Source of the DNA: Aricia agestis
Lineage: Eukaryota; Arthropoda; Insecta; Lepidoptera; Lycaenidae
Length of the DNA stretch: 64,000 bases
Direction: 5' to 3'
NCBI RefSeq assembly: GCF_905147365.1
Contig: NC_056409.1
Coordinates: forward strand, 1,059,001-1,123,000
The stretch's first letter is position 1. Every line of letters begins with the position of its first letter. Positions 33,264-44,998 of this stretch are shown here, piece by piece. The position numbers and the translations under genes are program-made. The notes below the pieces were generated by a model. It saw nothing but the letters and a program-made list of their open reading frames with translations. It made no database searches and was not told where the DNA came from.

Positions 33264-33639
33264 TTTTTTTTTTAATGAAATAAGGGGGCATGCTCGTTTG
33301 CCCCCTTATTTCATTCGGGTCACCTGATGGAAAGCAACTTCCGTCGCCCATGGACACTTGCAGCATCAGAAGAGCTGCAGGTGCGTTGCCGGCCTTTTAA
33401 GAGGGAATAGGGTAATAGGGAAGGGTAGGGAAAGGAAGGGAAGGAAATAGGGGAGGGTAGGGAAGAGAAGGGAATAGGGGAGGGTAGGGAAGGGAATAGG
33501 GTAGGGGATTGGGCCTCCGGTAAACTCACTCACTCGGCGAAACACAGCGCAAGCGCTGTTTCACGCCGGTTTTCTGTGAGAACGTGGTATTTCTCCGGTC
33601 GAGCCGGCCCATTCGTGCCGAAGCATGGCTCTCCCACGT
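33264..33639 (-). mobile_element. SINE-like element with an inverted duplication in its tail
   Basis: A complete minus-strand copy with an expanded polypurine tract. In the tail, 33274-33290 reads normally, but 33291-33315 is the exact reverse complement of the first 25 bases of the standard tail. It replaces the ten bases aacgagcaaa, after which cgggtcacctg continues normally. This copy therefore carries a small palindrome not seen in the others. Confidence 0.8.
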
Positions 33640-34423
33640 ATATTAATACAATCCCACGAATAAACATTTTAGACAGTGTCAAAAAATTGTTAGGAAAATC
33701 AACAACAATTTTGCCCCATAATGATGGGCAATGGCGAAGCTTTAAACCAGCTGATGATGACGAATTATTTATGAATACTCAAATTAAACTAGATCTATAA
33801 AAAAGGATTATTTCAGGAAGTACGTTGCCACTGAGACAAACATAATTATACACAAGCATACCGAGCTATTATTTTACTTCTGATATTAGTTATTACTTTA
33901 ATATTAAAAAAGGATTACATTTCCAAATAAACTAGAAACAAATTAATTTCTCTACGCCCTTTACTTTTAAAAGTCCGTCATCGAATAATATTTAGTAAGC
34001 TTACTTATTTTTTAATTAAAACTAAGTATATGTTTAAAATATTATTCAAACAATAGATTAGAGAATGCGTCAACGAGAACACGGTCATTAACTTGTGAGC
34101 CCTTTGCGAAAGGTCAAACGGCGCGGCGTAACGCGTAGCTACAGACCGTAGAGTATACAAGTTATACAAGAAATACACATACCTCTGATCTCAAAACTAT
34201 TATTACATCATAAATATATAGACTACAATTATTTTTACAATTAATGATATTATTTAAATTATCCTTGGTGCGAAAAAGAATACAAAGATAGCAAAAAAGG
34301 ATATGGGCGCCGAGCCCATAGACGGCCCTAAATTAAATAAAGAAATAAAAAACAAACATAAATATATACCTAATTAATATGTAGCACTATATATATTATT
34401 GCGGTTGTATATTTGTCGAGTTA
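33640..34423. other. Non-coding stretch, nothing recognised
   Basis: AT-rich; no supported gene. Confidence 0.4.
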
Positions 34424-34904
34424 TTAAGAGGATTCCACACCGCCATTTTTTCCATACAAACGTTGTCCCCTGTTTCCTCCCTGGATAATGCTAGTAGAGT
34501 TATAATTTTTTTCCTGAATATCTACGGCCACTAATACAATGTCCCTATGTTTTCTTTTTTTTCATAATTTAATTATTAAATAAGATATGAACGTTCAAAA
34601 ACCCAAAAAAATGGCCAGATTTTCCACTGTGTTCAAACGTCCAGAAAACAGATTTGGATAGATTATACAAAAAAAGCAAAACATAGGAACACAGCTCAAG
34701 CCTTTTTTTAATCTTTAATGAAAAAAGTACTTAAATCGGTTAAGTTTTGGAGAAGGAATCAGGGGACAACGAATCGTTGATTTTCTGGATTTTCTGCAGT
34801 TGTCTCTATCGCGTTCTGCGGTATAGGCTTGAGGTAAGGGAGACAGCTATAGATATTACACGTACTTTTTTTTCATTTCTCTAGCCGCTGTGGTATCCTC
34901 TTAA
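34424..34904 (+). mobile_element. TTAA-flanked piggyBac-type MITE
   Basis: TTAA at 34424-34427 and 34901-34904. The ends ttaagaggattccacaccgc and its near-inverse give inverted termini of about 20 bp. The interior matches the 28976 copy in opposite orientation and the truncated copy at 60186. Non-coding, 481 bp. Confidence 0.82.
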
Positions 34905-35449
34905 AAAATATGTTTTCGCGCCGATTCCGCGTCGTTCTTTTCCGTGGCTTTATTCTCCCTCTTAATATTAGGTAATATGTGCTATGAATTAATATATATT
35001 AATTGTAAAACTTAACAGTGCCTTTATTTAAAAATATCATAAATTTTCAAGTTATTTTTGTTCAATTCGGCCTTTATTTACCAGACCGTCGGGTCGCGTC
35101 GGTTGGGCAATTACGCACTAACACATTTTGCACCTGTCATTGTTTGCGTACAAACAAACGATTTTATTAAAAGTAGGGTGAATACTCCAATAATAAAAAC
35201 TGAACTGATTAAGGACAGTTAAAAGTTAACATAATTTTTTACTTCATCATATTTAAAACAGTTTTAGTTATTCTTAAATGTTTGTTATCTGCATTAATCT
35301 ACGAAACTTTAATCGCGGCATTAAGTCGATGAACAATATTGACAGAACTTTCCTTCGTTTATCTGAAAAGGATGTTCAAAATCCAACCACAGTGAGTCAC
35401 ACTATGAATGAACATACACGTAACAAGCTCGTTATCAACATTATAATAT
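34905..35449. other. Non-coding stretch, nothing recognised
   Basis: AT-rich sequence with short open frames only. Confidence 0.4.
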
Positions 35450-36452
35450 ACCAGATGTTGCCCGCGACTTCGTCCGCGTTAGCATAGTAGATCGCAGCCC
35501 AAGTATTATTTATTGTACAAAAATATTCAATATACAGAATTGACTTTCCTACGATTTTATTACATATACTTAGATAGATGTTCCGCTCACCTTCGCTTGC
35601 ATAATTTAGGAATTTCACGCAACCGTATATTTTGCAGCCTATGTCCCTTCACGTGGTATATTCTTCATGTTTGCCAAATAACATAAACATTGCTCCAGTA
35701 GTTCATAAGATAATAAGCAATTCCATATAATTTACCCCGTTTTTTCCACAGTTTCATCTATTTCTTCGCTCTTATTAGTCTTAGCGTGATAAAATATAGC
35801 CCATAGCCTTCATCGACAAATGGGCTATTTAACACTGAAAGATTTTTTTTAAATTGTACCGGTTCCTGAGATAAGCGCGTTTAAATAAGCCCTTTCATAT
35901 AATTTCCCACGTTTTTTCCACATTTTTCTCTATTTCTTAGTTCCTATTAGTCTTAACGTCATAAAATATAGCTTATAGCCTAACTCGATGAATGGGCTAT
36001 CTAACATTGAAAGAATTTTTCAAATCGGATAAGTAGTTTCTGAGATTAGCGCGTTCAAATAAGCTCTCTCATTTAATTTCCCCCGTTTTTTCCACATTTT
36101 CCTCTATTTATTCGCTCCTATTAGTCTTAGCGTGATAAAATATAATCTACAGCCTACCTCGATGAATGGGCTATCTAACATTGAAAGAATTTTTCAAATC
36201 GGATAAGTAGTTCCTGAGATTAGCGCGTTCAAATAGGCCCTTTCAAATAATTTCCCCCCCGTTTTTTTCCACATTTTCCTCTATTTCTTCGCTCCTATTA
36301 TACTTAGCATGATAAAATATAGCCTATAGCCTTCCTCGATACATGGGCTATCCAACAGTAAAAGAATTATTCAAATCGGACCAGTAGTTCCTGAGATTAG
36401 CGCGTTCAAACAAACAAACAAACAAACAAACTCTTCCCAATTATAATATTAA
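35450..36452 (+). repeat. Retroelement-like repeat with four ~172-bp internal units
   Basis: Starts with gcccgcgacttcgtccgcg, a very common lepidopteran repeat motif, and ends in (aaac)n and ctcttcc-ttataatatt. In between, a unit containing ccccgttttttccacatttt, ctattagtcttagcgtgat and gggctatctaacattgaaag recurs at about 35736, 35905, 36081 and 36254. A related copy at 56903 has about three units. Non-coding. Confidence 0.7.
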
Positions 36453-37318
36453 ATTATAATATTAAGTAAAGATTTTATGATTGTGTTATTAATATTGAAA
36501 ACGTCTATTGTTCGTATATTAAATCAAATCATTTATTTGCGGAATAAGTAGGTGAAAATATGTTACAGATATAATAAAGGAGGTACAACTTATTCTAACC
36601 TATCTGAGGCATGCTAATTATTATTATTGTCAAAGTTCAATTACATTATTCTATATTATATTACTAAGTTACTGAAAAAAATATTAGGTGCGAAGTGTGA
36701 ACAAACTCTTACAATTTTGTACTTAAATGTAAGATGTAAATTGAATACTAAGCATTTCTTTTATCTGAGTCAATGTGATCATTATATTTTTTTTATTTAT
36801 TTATTAAAAACAGTAATTAAAATGAAATAATTTACTAAATGACGACAAACTTTCTACCATTTAATTTCTTAATTTTCTCACCGTACAAACCTTAACGCTC
36901 CCTGGACTTTCACGAATATTTTTAGACTAAAATTAGCCAAATCGGTTCAGCCGTTCCCAAATTTTCACGAGACTAACATAATTCTAAATAACCAAACATG
37001 TAGAGCTCAATAAATTGAAAATTGCCCTACTAATGGTATTTAATTAGATGTCAACGTAAAACAATAATTTACACAAATATTTGATATCGCGTAATGGAAG
37101 TTTCCTAATATCCCAATTAGTAAAGTGATAAAATCGTATAGTTATTCTACATAATTAATCTTTGAATTACTTATCTTAAGTTAAACTCTGTATTTTATTA
37201 CGTACTACACTATATTACAGGACTCAGTAAAAATATCTTACGAGTATTTTTCGCGGTTTATGTAGGTAAGTATATTATATTTGGAAAATTGATATTTTAT
37301 TATTATAAAGGAAAATTG
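36453..37318. other. Non-coding stretch with a tail fragment
   Basis: Mostly AT-rich. 36885-36985 contains caaatcggttcagccgttc and acgagactaac, matching the tail fragment at 11980. No gene. Confidence 0.45.
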
Positions 37319-37717
37319 TAGTCGGGGAATAGGGATCCCTAGAACAATTTTTTTAAAGTCTAACCAGCTGATTTTTTGTATATTGATAGGTTAAAGTTAA
37401 AGAGCAACATTGTCCTCCAAATAGAACAATCCAAATTTTGGGACCATCAAATCCAAGTATGTAATCCTTTCTATTTCTGTTAGCTACCACTTTCGAGATT
37501 TTTCGTTCGTCGTTCGTTCGTCGATTAAAGTTAAATTAAACAGCAACATTGTCCTCCAAATAGAACAATCCAAAGTATGAAATCCTTTCTATTTCTGTTA
37601 GCTACCACTTTCGAGATTTTTCGCAAACAAAATTGTTGTTGGTCTTATCAAAATGAAGCTACTCACAAAAAATTTGCTTCATAGCAATAAAAAAAATATT
37701 CTAGGGAACCCGGACTA
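37319..37717. mobile_element. Long-TIR MITE with an internal duplication
   Basis: Ends tagtcggggaa... and ...cggacta, with ctagaacaatttttt and its inverse near the termini, related to 29473. Inside, a stretch including agcaacattgtcctccaaat and ctatttctgttagctaccac is present twice (about 37386-37505 and 37520-37623). Non-coding. Confidence 0.68.
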
Positions 37718-37778
37718 TTGATATTTTAGTGGAATTAAATTATAATCAAAATTTTGTTTTTTTCCCTTGTAGTGTATA

Positions 37779-38025
37779 CAAGGTGTAAGAAAACTAAGTG
37801 ATTTTTAGGGTTTGTATGTGTCCCTCTTATAAAGTTTAAAGTGCAAGTAGCAGCAGTGAAAGAGGAAATTCTTTTTTGTAGTCGGGCGGGCGTCGGGCGA
37901 GCGTCATGAATATTCTCATACAAAAGTAGAAAAAAGTTACTCTTTCAGCGCTGATTGTTTCACAGTGAACTCTGTATAAGGGACCCATACACACCCTAAA
38001 GGTCACTTAGTTTTGTTACACTCTG
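37779..38025. mobile_element. TA-flanked long-TIR MITE, diverged copy
   Basis: Starts caaggtgtaagaaaactaag after TA and ends gttttgttacactctg before TA. Shares gtagcagcagtgaaag and gtgaactctgtata landmarks with 11358. A few bases differ in each arm, so this copy is older. Confidence 0.72.
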
Positions 38026-38204
38026 TATAAGATAGTATAAGGATAGTATGTATACGATAGAAGATAAGCATGTGGAAGAAAACCCAGTAATATATTTTTC
38101 ATCTGTTAGTGTCACTGTGGATATAAAAAATTGGAGTGAAGTGGAGTTATCGGAAGTGAAATCTATAATCCATACTAATAATTAATATGATACTTATTAT
38201 TAAT

Positions 38205-38312
38205 ACGAACGTGTGTATGTTTGTCTGTCTGTTACCTCTTCACGCCCAAACCGCAAAAAATTTCAGACAAATTCTGGCGCAACGGAGTTGCGGTAGTCAT
38301 CTAGTAAGAAAA
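38205..38312 (+). repeat. RTE-like tail, internally deleted
   Basis: tgtctgtctgttacctcttc, cgcccaaaccgc and ggcgcaacggagttgcgg are the landmarks shared with 41760, 48168 and 53846. The central 'gtcccggaaa' part is missing here. Confidence 0.6.
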
Positions 38313-38612
38313 TATTTTACTCATCTATTTTACTTCAGTAAAGTATCCAAAAGTTACCTGCCTCATACACCCCAAACTGCACGGCAACAACAAAAGACGG
38401 TTCATTGACGTCGGGGCATTTAATTTTATCCAACGATCGAATAAATTATTAAAAAGTATAATGTTAAGGCGGGGGCAGACAGCGAGCACGGCGGAGACAC
38501 ATGACAGCGCCTAATATATTCAAAAATAAAAAGACTAATTTATTCAGAACATCACCCAGCTTCGTGTGACATACATGTTGAATCGGTGTTATTGAAATGT
38601 TATCTGCTTTTT

Positions 38613-38685
38613 TACCTGAAGAAACCTGCGTTTGAATATTAAAAACGTGATATTTTTAATATTCAAACGCAGGTTTCTTCAGGTA
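38613..38685. repeat. Perfect 33-bp hairpin with 7-bp spacer
   Basis: The arm 38613-38645 (starting tacctgaagaaacctgcg) is exactly mirrored at 38653-38685. There are no mismatches in 33 bases. It is too perfect for a typical pre-miRNA and more like a fresh inverted duplication. Confidence 0.8.
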
Positions 38686-41600
38686 TCGCATATCGCCTAA
38701 AACTTTTTGTTGTCCTGAAAATTCGTTTATAGCTCGGAAATCGACATTTTCTGGGATAAAACCTATGGTGTCTTTTCCTGACACTATGAAGTATCTATAT
38801 ACCAAATGTTATCAAAAACGATTCATCGGTTTAAGCCGGAGGAACACACATACACTATTTCGAATTTATAATATCCACTATGGATACAGGAATGGCGTTA
38901 CCGACGAAGGTATTTTTTGCAATAAAACGCCTAGTGAAAACCTATCATTATGAAAACAATAGGTCTTTAATTAAAGACATAACATTAGAAATCTTGAATG
39001 AGGCATTAGGCAACAGATGCAACATAGTATATGGTTTTGGAGAATTTATAAGCAGCCACAGAAAAAGATCTTTAGCAAGTCACAACTTAGTTCATTAAAC
39101 TCATTTACGTTAAACTGTTTTTGATGGAATTTGGTGTGGATATACTTTGAATCCCAAAAAAATCCATTAATAGTTTGTATTGGTAAACAAATTTCTGAGC
39201 GAACAATTTTGCGGACAACATAAAATTTATAGTTATTGGACAGGCAAAATGCGTGTAATAGCTAGATTGCCCGCGGGATAGTAAAAGTTCTCAAAAAAAG
39301 AAAACACTCCGAACCCGTATCATGTCCGACTCACCCGTTCCATAGTCAGAAGGGGTGCTCCTCAGGCAATTGCAGTAGCAGCAAGCCCGTTGGATCTTGT
39401 AGGGGTATGATGCTTGTCTTCTCAAGCACGTGGTCCACTCCGGAGCGTAGCTGAAGTACTCTTGAATTTTGATGCACTTTGGTCGGCCGACCACACAAAA
39501 AGTTCACAGCGATTATATTGAAAAACCAAAAGAGAAAGAAACTTGAAATTCCAGCTGAATTAAGCCTTTTGAAGGAAAAATTATCAGAACAAAATTTTCT
39601 CGTATACCATCAAGCCCGGTCCGCGGCAAAAAGGGCCAGCAAACACTTGTCATCTGTGACACGTGTGTCAAGTGTCAAAGATATGTATTCTTAGTCTTCT
39701 TCCGACAGTGGTGAATTGCCATATTATGTTAAGGGTTCATCCAACGGTTGATGAACAGAAACTCCTAAACTGAGCTACATCCCAACAGTGGAAATCAAAC
39801 ACAACACAAATCCAGAGTGTAATTTGAGAACTTATTATTTAAATTATTAAGGAAATTAAGGAAATATAATATGTTAAATTATAACAAAATTAAGTGCACA
39901 ACCAGTTATAGACAAAAAATATTATCTTAGTTGATACTTGTACCAGTTGGAATTATTGCTACTGTGATTTTAAATGTCTGCTAAATTAAACGCATTAACA
40001 TAAAATATAAGTGTGTTTACAAGCATTATCAATTGAATTATAAATCAATAATATTTACAGAGATTCTACAAGTTTCTAACAATTAATTAATTATTAGTAT
40101 GATAATAACGTGTTGTTGTTTCGCTTTATGCAGTTATCACTCAATACATAGCCAATATACGAAAACAACGTTATCGCCAGTAAATTGTATATAAGTACTT
40201 GCTTGTTGTATGAAATTAAGAGCAGAATTACTAATAATATTATTAGTACTTATACATATATTATCTAAAAGTAACACGATTTTCGTTAGAGACATAGATT
40301 TATATATGTAATAATTATGCAATGTTTAAAACCAGTTTGGGAAAAAAACAAACGTAGTCAGATTTCCACTACTTCTGAAGAATTTAATGCAATGTTTTAA
40401 ATATATAGTGATATAGGTTTGAGTGAACAATCTGAAGAAAATGAAGATATTAAACCAATATTCAACTAATATGAACGGTTTGTGAAATAATCAGATTCTG
40501 AATCTAGTAATTTAAAAAAAACGACCTACTAGCTACAACTAGATAATTGAAATTTGAATATGATGTAAGTATTAAGAAAATTAAAATAAAATACTAATAG
40601 ACGTAGCTTGTAAATTAATTGCGTCGAAATTCGATTTTACGTATAAATTATCAATTCTTCCGGGATCAAAACTGTTATATAACCCTTTCCCGAAACTACA
40701 AATGTATCTCCACACCAAAATATGTATTAACTAATAAGTAAAAAAAAAAATCACTTCACATGTTTAAGTGTGTAGGTAACAAACTTTCGCAGTTACAATA
40801 TTAGTACGAATAATCTTGTTATTTTAAAAGAATAAATACAATGTAAGTAAACAGGTTTATTATTCAGCGTAGTTTTTGTTTGCGTATATTTATAATTATT
40901 ATTTAATATGAAAACATTATTTCTTGCGGCCTTCGCGACGCGGAAGCTCCATGCGCAGTAAACAATACTATTGCAACTCCACAGATTTTCCTCTGGGAAT
41001 GTAATTAACTATGTTTCATTGATGAAATTATCATATTTTAATTTTTATTGTGCAATGAGATAGTTGGGCAAGCTGCTGAGTTTATGTGGTTTTCATTTTG
41101 TAAGTTATAAAGCAATGAAGATTAATGCAACAACGTATTGCGCCGAAATTTCAGTGCAAATGACTAATTACTTGTAGTTCTAGTAGAAAAGAAAGGCCTA
41201 AATGTTGCCAATTAAGTTTCTATATTGTAAAACTACGTAGTAGTCAAAACTGAAAATGATATAGTGCCTATATCTATTAAATAGAGAAAGGACTACCTTG
41301 TTACAAACAAGGCATATGTGTTTAGAGCACGCACGATCTCACACAATATCCAGTGTCTACGTGTAAGTCTAGAATCTAGAGCTCAATAGTCTATCGATTG
41401 TAATTAATATCTAGTACTTAAACGGTATCAGCTTCTAGGTCAACGTGCTATTGTTTGGCCTCAGCCAACCCTCACGCACCCGACAACTGACTGGGTACAA
41501 TTTACATGGCTAACCAGCACACTTACAGAATATGTTTAATGATAAATTAGCTTTAATTAAATGAAGATTTTGACATTTACTGTTCTGTGAAATTCTTCAT

Positions 41601-41759
41601 TTATTAATGTAACTATGTAACTTAATATATGTATCTGAGTGTGGCAATTAGTGGGTTTATGCACTTTACTATATACGGGTTTCCGCTTTTTCCTTCGATC
41701 GCAGATTCTTGGAAATCTTTTGTTCTCGCGGCCCAGGATAACTCCTCGAGGCACAGCTA
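38686..41759. other. Long non-coding stretch, weak possible coding relics
   Basis: Three kilobases without a gene I can name. Open frames at 38880-39098 (plus), 39479-39694 (plus) and 39291-39494 (minus) have a less AT-biased, more protein-like composition than neighbours. One has a lysine-rich segment typical of DNA-binding relics. I recognise no domain. They could be eroded transposon coding sequence. Confidence 0.35.
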
Positions 41760-41915
41760 GTTACAAACCGATGGACCGAACGCCGAAATTCGGCATGGAG
41801 ATACTTTGTGTCCCGAGAAAGGACATAGGATAGTTTTTATCCCGGAGAAATGTACGGTTCCCGCGCGATAAACGAATTTTGGTGTAACGGAGTTGCGGGC
41901 GTCATCTAGTAACTA
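41760..41915 (+). repeat. RTE-like retroelement 3' tail
   Basis: gagatactttgtgtcccg, taggatagtttttatcccgg, ttcccgcgcgataaacgaat and acggagttgcgggcgtcatc are present in order, ending 'ctagta'. Non-coding. Confidence 0.65.
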
Positions 41916-44812
41916 ATAAAAACCTTTTCGTCTTTGAGGTTACTATGAAACATATCTATATTGTGCACACATACTGCCAAGGTAAAGATGCGCTATCGAA
42001 GGCTGAATAAAACATTCATAGCTAGTTTGGTATTAACATTATTAGCGTCTGCCTACTAAGTATCGCTCAAACGATGTAAATTTACCAAGGAACTATCGGA
42101 AATTATACCGGAAGAAGTTAAGTCATGCATTGTCTTAGATGCGTAACCTATTAATTATTTTGTAAATAGGAAACGTGGATGTATATTTAAAGAGCTATGT
42201 AACTTTCTGTAAACCCATAGCCATTTTTATTAGTATTTTACGAAAACAATATCGATTTTTCTCGAGGTTTTCAACAAATACCTACCATTTAAATTAAAAA
42301 TTGTAACTGGAGATAAATACAATCTTTATGACAATCAAGTCATGATATCCAAGATAACTATTATGTAATAAATCGTTAAAAAGGTCGTTAAAGTGGCAAA
42401 ATTCGATATAAGCAAAAATAATTGTTCGTCCGTTAATCACAGTAACAATAATTAAAACTTTTAAAAGCGAAAACTTCTCGTGGTAAGTAGAGAGTGAGCG
42501 AAGATGAAAGTTATTGCGTCTTTGCAGACGCCTGTACCTCAGATCAATATCTTTAAATCCTAGGTAGAGGTGAAGAATAAAAATTAACTGTAAATGAAGG
42601 TTCATTATCAGTGATTTTAGGCATAATTATCACTTAAAGTATACTTACATTCGAAGTCTTGTGTGTTTGTTACTCCATTATATCCAAAACTTCGTAATGA
42701 ATTTTGGCCTTCGCATGGTAGTAGTTTACGCTTTAGATTATTAAAATATAGGCTTCTTTTTGTCACACAAACATTGGGGCCAATTACAAAAATATAGTTA
42801 TGTTAATAAGCGATGAATATAAACGTCATCTCACTTAATATAATAAGAACCAAGAGAACAGACTCTTCATTTATTGTAAATGGTTAAAGAAGGTCATCGC
42901 TTATATCATTAAAGGTTTTGAGGACCTTGTACTTGAAATTAACAGCTAAGCTAACATATATTTAAATATTATATACTTTGTATATTAAATATTTTACATA
43001 TTATCTTAAGGCTAGTTTTGTATGAGCCGAGGTGTAACACGACGATGCAAAATACGGATACAAAAAAGAAGTGTAAAGCGACGTTTACAGTAATTGGCAT
43101 TTTTGTATTGCAGAATCGCATCATATTGTCTTTTCCCGTTGCAGTCTCAGTACTGACCCCTGTGTGTCGTGAAAGAAAAGATCAACTGTCGATGTCGTAG
43201 CAAGCCCAGGGTTCTGAAATAGCCAGCAACACACAGATTTCAAATTTTGGATGACTCATTTATACTTCTTTTTATTACCAGATTATGGTTACTTCCAGTG
43301 CATCTACTAAAACATAATACGAGTATTATGTGCGTACGAGTACGAGACCAGTACGAGTAAGACCAATCTAGGTACGCTATAAGGGGAATACCCTAATTTT
43401 TCGTTCTTTTTGAAGTGAAACTTCTTTAGGCACGATGAAAATTAAAATATGAACTGAAGACGTGCGTGGAATGTGGATGAACACGATAACTAACAGTAAA
43501 AAATGCAATTTTTTACATAAATGGAGGCTTTAGGGGCGGAAAATTATTTTAAATAAAAAAACTGTGCATTATATTATATGCCAAATACATTACCCAGGTG
43601 ATGAAGTAAAACAGTTATAAGTTACAAGGTTTTGTTATAAGGGGCAAAAACGTAAATGTTACAAAATGTTACTTATCGTGTTCTTCCACTCACGTCTTCA
43701 ATTCTTATGACTAACATCATGATAATACCATGTTAATTTTGCATTTTGTTACTGAAATGATCTAAGAAACAATCAGACAAATTACCTGATGGTAAGCGAT
43801 AGTCGATAGATTTCAACGATTTATGACGTACAATATTCTCATGCCAACGTACTCTGTACATTTCAATTTTTCACTATATGTCTCTCCTTTCTTGTTCGTT
43901 CCCTGACCACGTGCTAAAGTACTTTTAACAGTACACTGTACCATAATACAGTCAATGCCCCTAGAATACCTTGAACTCAGCCTTGGCGATCAGGGGCTCT
44001 ACATTATAAGGTCATCCACATTGCAATACAGACGTTAGCCGTTTAATACACCGTTTTATATTTTGAGTGAAACTATTAGACCCGGCAACGAATGTTTTGC
44101 CATAATTCATTGTTTCTAGAAGAATTGGTGGTGGACTCTTAACATTAAGGGATGTGAAAAAATTATGTGGGACGATTTTCCGACCCACTTAATAGGAATA
44201 TGATATCAATATCGGTTCAGCCATTTCGGAGGAGTTCGGCGACAAACACCGAGCCGTAAGAATTTTTTTGTACATTAGGTACTTAATGGAAGAATCGCGA
44301 TGTGGCATCCGAAAATGTTTCAACACAAAATTTTCCGAGTTTCCACCAATCCAGTGATCCAAACCAGCGCGGGATTGTAGTAATGTAAGCCGGCCATTAA
44401 GGTGCTGTGGCAATACCATAATAAGTATTTATCTATTAACTATTTAATAGCACTAATAAATATACTATTATCAGAATAGTCAAACGTTACGGATACTGTC
44501 TGAGTTGATCCTGCAGTACGGGTTTCCCGGCGCGTTGACAGCGGCCTTCGCCGTTCACCAGCTGACAGACACGTGGACAAGGATATTGTTACTGTATAAT
44601 TAACTTGCTTAGCTACAACCTTTGCTTTTTTAACTCTAATTAAACGAAGAGTTTGACAAAAACATGGCCGTTAGTAAATGAAATTGATTGAGTAGTTGTA
44701 TGAAATTTTTAGTTCTGTAGACAAATACCTTGATGGTACTCTTGATAATTCTTATGCAGCCTCCTCATTCGTCTATGATGTACCAATACTAGCGATTACG
44801 AACATCTAAACC
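41916..44812. other. Long non-coding stretch
   Basis: No supported gene in 2.9 kb. Fragments of common tails occur near 43776-43805 (cctgatggtaagcgat) and 44190-44260 (atcggttcagcc). Otherwise AT-rich. Confidence 0.4.
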
Positions 44813-44998
44813 AGCATAAGGCTGCGTTTCCACCGGAGATGAGCTAAGCTGCGTAGCGACGAATGTGTTTTACAAGAACCAGTAGAATCGTTGCGCTGAA
44901 TGTTGTCAGGCAAATGAAGCGTTTCTATTGGTTCTTGTAAAACACATTCCTCGCAACGCAGCTTTGCTCAGCTTCGGTGGAAACGCATCCTTATGCTG
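44813..44998. mobile_element. 186-bp MITE with ~70-bp inverted arms
   Basis: cagcataaggctgcgtttcc at the left end is mirrored at the right end (ggaaacgcatccttatgctg). The match extends through tgttttacaagaacc and ggttcttgtaaaac, leaving only a short centre. Non-coding. Confidence 0.78.

Noticed and set aside
41970..41992. Sequence resembling mature miR-8 (atactgccaaggtaaagatg)
   Set aside because: miR-8 is nearly invariant in insects, and this has several changes including near the seed. The flanks do not give a convincing precursor fold.
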